Below are positions 13,246-13,948 of a stretch of 13,948 nt of DNA, in pieces. The stretch spans positions 1-13,948 of the forward strand of contig USJD01000085.1 in the NCBI GenBank assembly GCA_900554835.1, given 5' to 3'. This stretch comes from an uncultured Prevotella sp. (GTDB lineage: Bacteria > Bacteroidota > Bacteroidia > Bacteroidales > Bacteroidaceae). Under the pieces are notes generated by a model. That model did not search any database. It saw nothing but the letters and a program-made list of their open reading frames with translations, and was not told the DNA's origin. The translations under genes were made by a program, and so were the position numbers. How positions within the stretch are numbered: the stretch's first letter is position 1; every line of letters starts with the position of its first letter.

Positions 13246-13948
13246 ATGGAAAAGAAAAGAAATAGTACCACCAAGATGCGTCTGACGTGTGCTATCATCT
13301 TTATAGTATTTACATATCTCTATTTGAGCTGCTACCAACAGGATCTGTTGGCAGTAGCTCAACATGCTTTATCGGGTGGAATGACTCAGTACAACTATGT
13401 ACTGTTTCCCATCCTGACTACCCTTGTCCTGTTTCTTCTTCAAGTTGGCGTTTTTGCCATCACACGAGTGAAGAAACGATTTCATGCATTGACGTATTTT
13501 CCATCTTTGCTGATACTCGCTATCATCACGGATATTCCTACGGATATTGATACCTACCATTCATTGGGTAGCTGGTGCTGGCTTTTTCCGTTGCTTCTGA
13601 TTCTTTATTCGGGAATAATGTGGGTAATCCGTCAACTGGAAGCATACGAACCGGATATTCAGAAAGGTCTCTGGCTGTCCAGATGTACTTGGATCAATGT
13701 GCTCTCCCTGGATGTGATGATTCTTCTGGTGATTCTTATCGGCAATGGTAATGATGTGTTCCACTATCGCATGCGGATGGAAAGTCTGATGTGTGAAGGA
13801 AAATATCAGGAAGCCCTTGAGGTGGGTGCCCAGTCTGCTCATACGGATTCTTCACTCACCATGCTCAGAATAGCCTGCCTTCATAAAACGGGAGCGATGG
13901 GGGAGAAACTTTTCACTTACCCTCTTGTAGGTGGCAGCAAGGCAATGA
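13246..13948 (+). CDS. Multi-pass membrane protein, N-terminal part (possibly DUF6057)
   Basis: The frame opens with ATG at 13246, 10 bases after the branching enzyme stop, and stays open for 234 codons to the window edge, so the C-terminus is missing. A basic start (MEKKRNSTTK) is followed by about five hydrophobic segments near residues 12-29, 50-73, 83-96, 109-128 and 148-166. Then comes a hydrophilic, helical stretch, MRMESLMCEGKYQEALEVG, that looks like the start of a TPR-type soluble domain. The motif SGGMTQYN at 43-50 and the layout remind me of the Bacteroidota DUF6057 family, but I am not certain. The tight spacing suggests an operon with glgB. Function is unknown; a role in envelope or polysaccharide biology would be guesswork. 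Confidence 0.75.
   Translation, partial: MEKKRNSTTKMRLTCAIIFIVFTYLYLSCYQQDLLAVAQHALSGGMTQYNYVLFPILTTLVLFLLQVGVFAITRVKKRFHALTYFPSLLILAIITDIPTDIDTYHSLGSWCWLFPLLLILYSGIMWVIRQLEAYEPDIQKGLWLSRCTWINVLSLDVMILLVILIGNGNDVFHYRMRMESLMCEGKYQEALEVGAQSAHTDSSLTMLRIACLHKTGAMGEKLFTYPLVGGSKAM

Overview
The window looks like chromosomal DNA from a member of the Bacteroidota, most likely a Prevotella/Segatella-type gut or oral bacterium. This rests on four upstream regions matching the Bacteroidota housekeeping promoter (TAnnTTTG near -7, three of them with TTTG 19-20 bases upstream), a TonB-dependent receptor and an OMP_b-brl-type barrel, a Bacteroidota-style IF3 with a long basic/acidic tail, and a GH13_8 'eukaryote-like' glycogen branching enzyme. 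The genus is inferred from memory of protein style, not from a search.

Layout. 2-1028 (+): the C-terminal end of a TonB-dependent receptor, overlapped by a small secreted TPR-like protein. 1042-4598 (-): a type I L-asparaginase followed by an outer-membrane beta-barrel protein, probably one transcription unit starting at a promoter at 4636-4666. The asparaginase gene is bracketed by two 7-base tandem repeat arrays. 4943-9153 (+): the translation cluster thrS, infC, rpmI, rplT, closed by a clear intrinsic terminator at 9183-9225. 9425-13948 (+): a secreted protein of 14 MORN repeats, a YhcH/YjgK/YiaL-family protein, a glycogen branching enzyme with a lysine/alanine-rich N-terminal tail, and the start of a multi-pass membrane protein that runs off the window.

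The most unusual part is 6896-7660. The normally tight thrS-infC junction is split by a small GxxExxY-family protein with an apparently intact PD-(D/E)XK nuclease motif. The gene is wrapped in CGCAGAT-based 9-base iterons: a 32-base triple iteron occurs three times, and two copies form a perfect inverted pair just upstream of infC. The same 14-mer (one mismatch) follows both the thrS stop and the GxxExxY stop. infC retains its own consensus promoter downstream of this block. This looks like a nuclease-plus-repeat cassette inserted in an essential operon; whether it is mobile is inference.

How the genes work together: thrS charges tRNA-Thr, IF3 controls initiation, and L35 and L20 are large-subunit proteins. 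Asparaginase I supplies aspartate and ammonia in the cytoplasm. The branching enzyme makes alpha-1,6 links in glycogen. The receptor and barrel proteins serve the outer membrane. No tRNA, rRNA or CRISPR array was seen.
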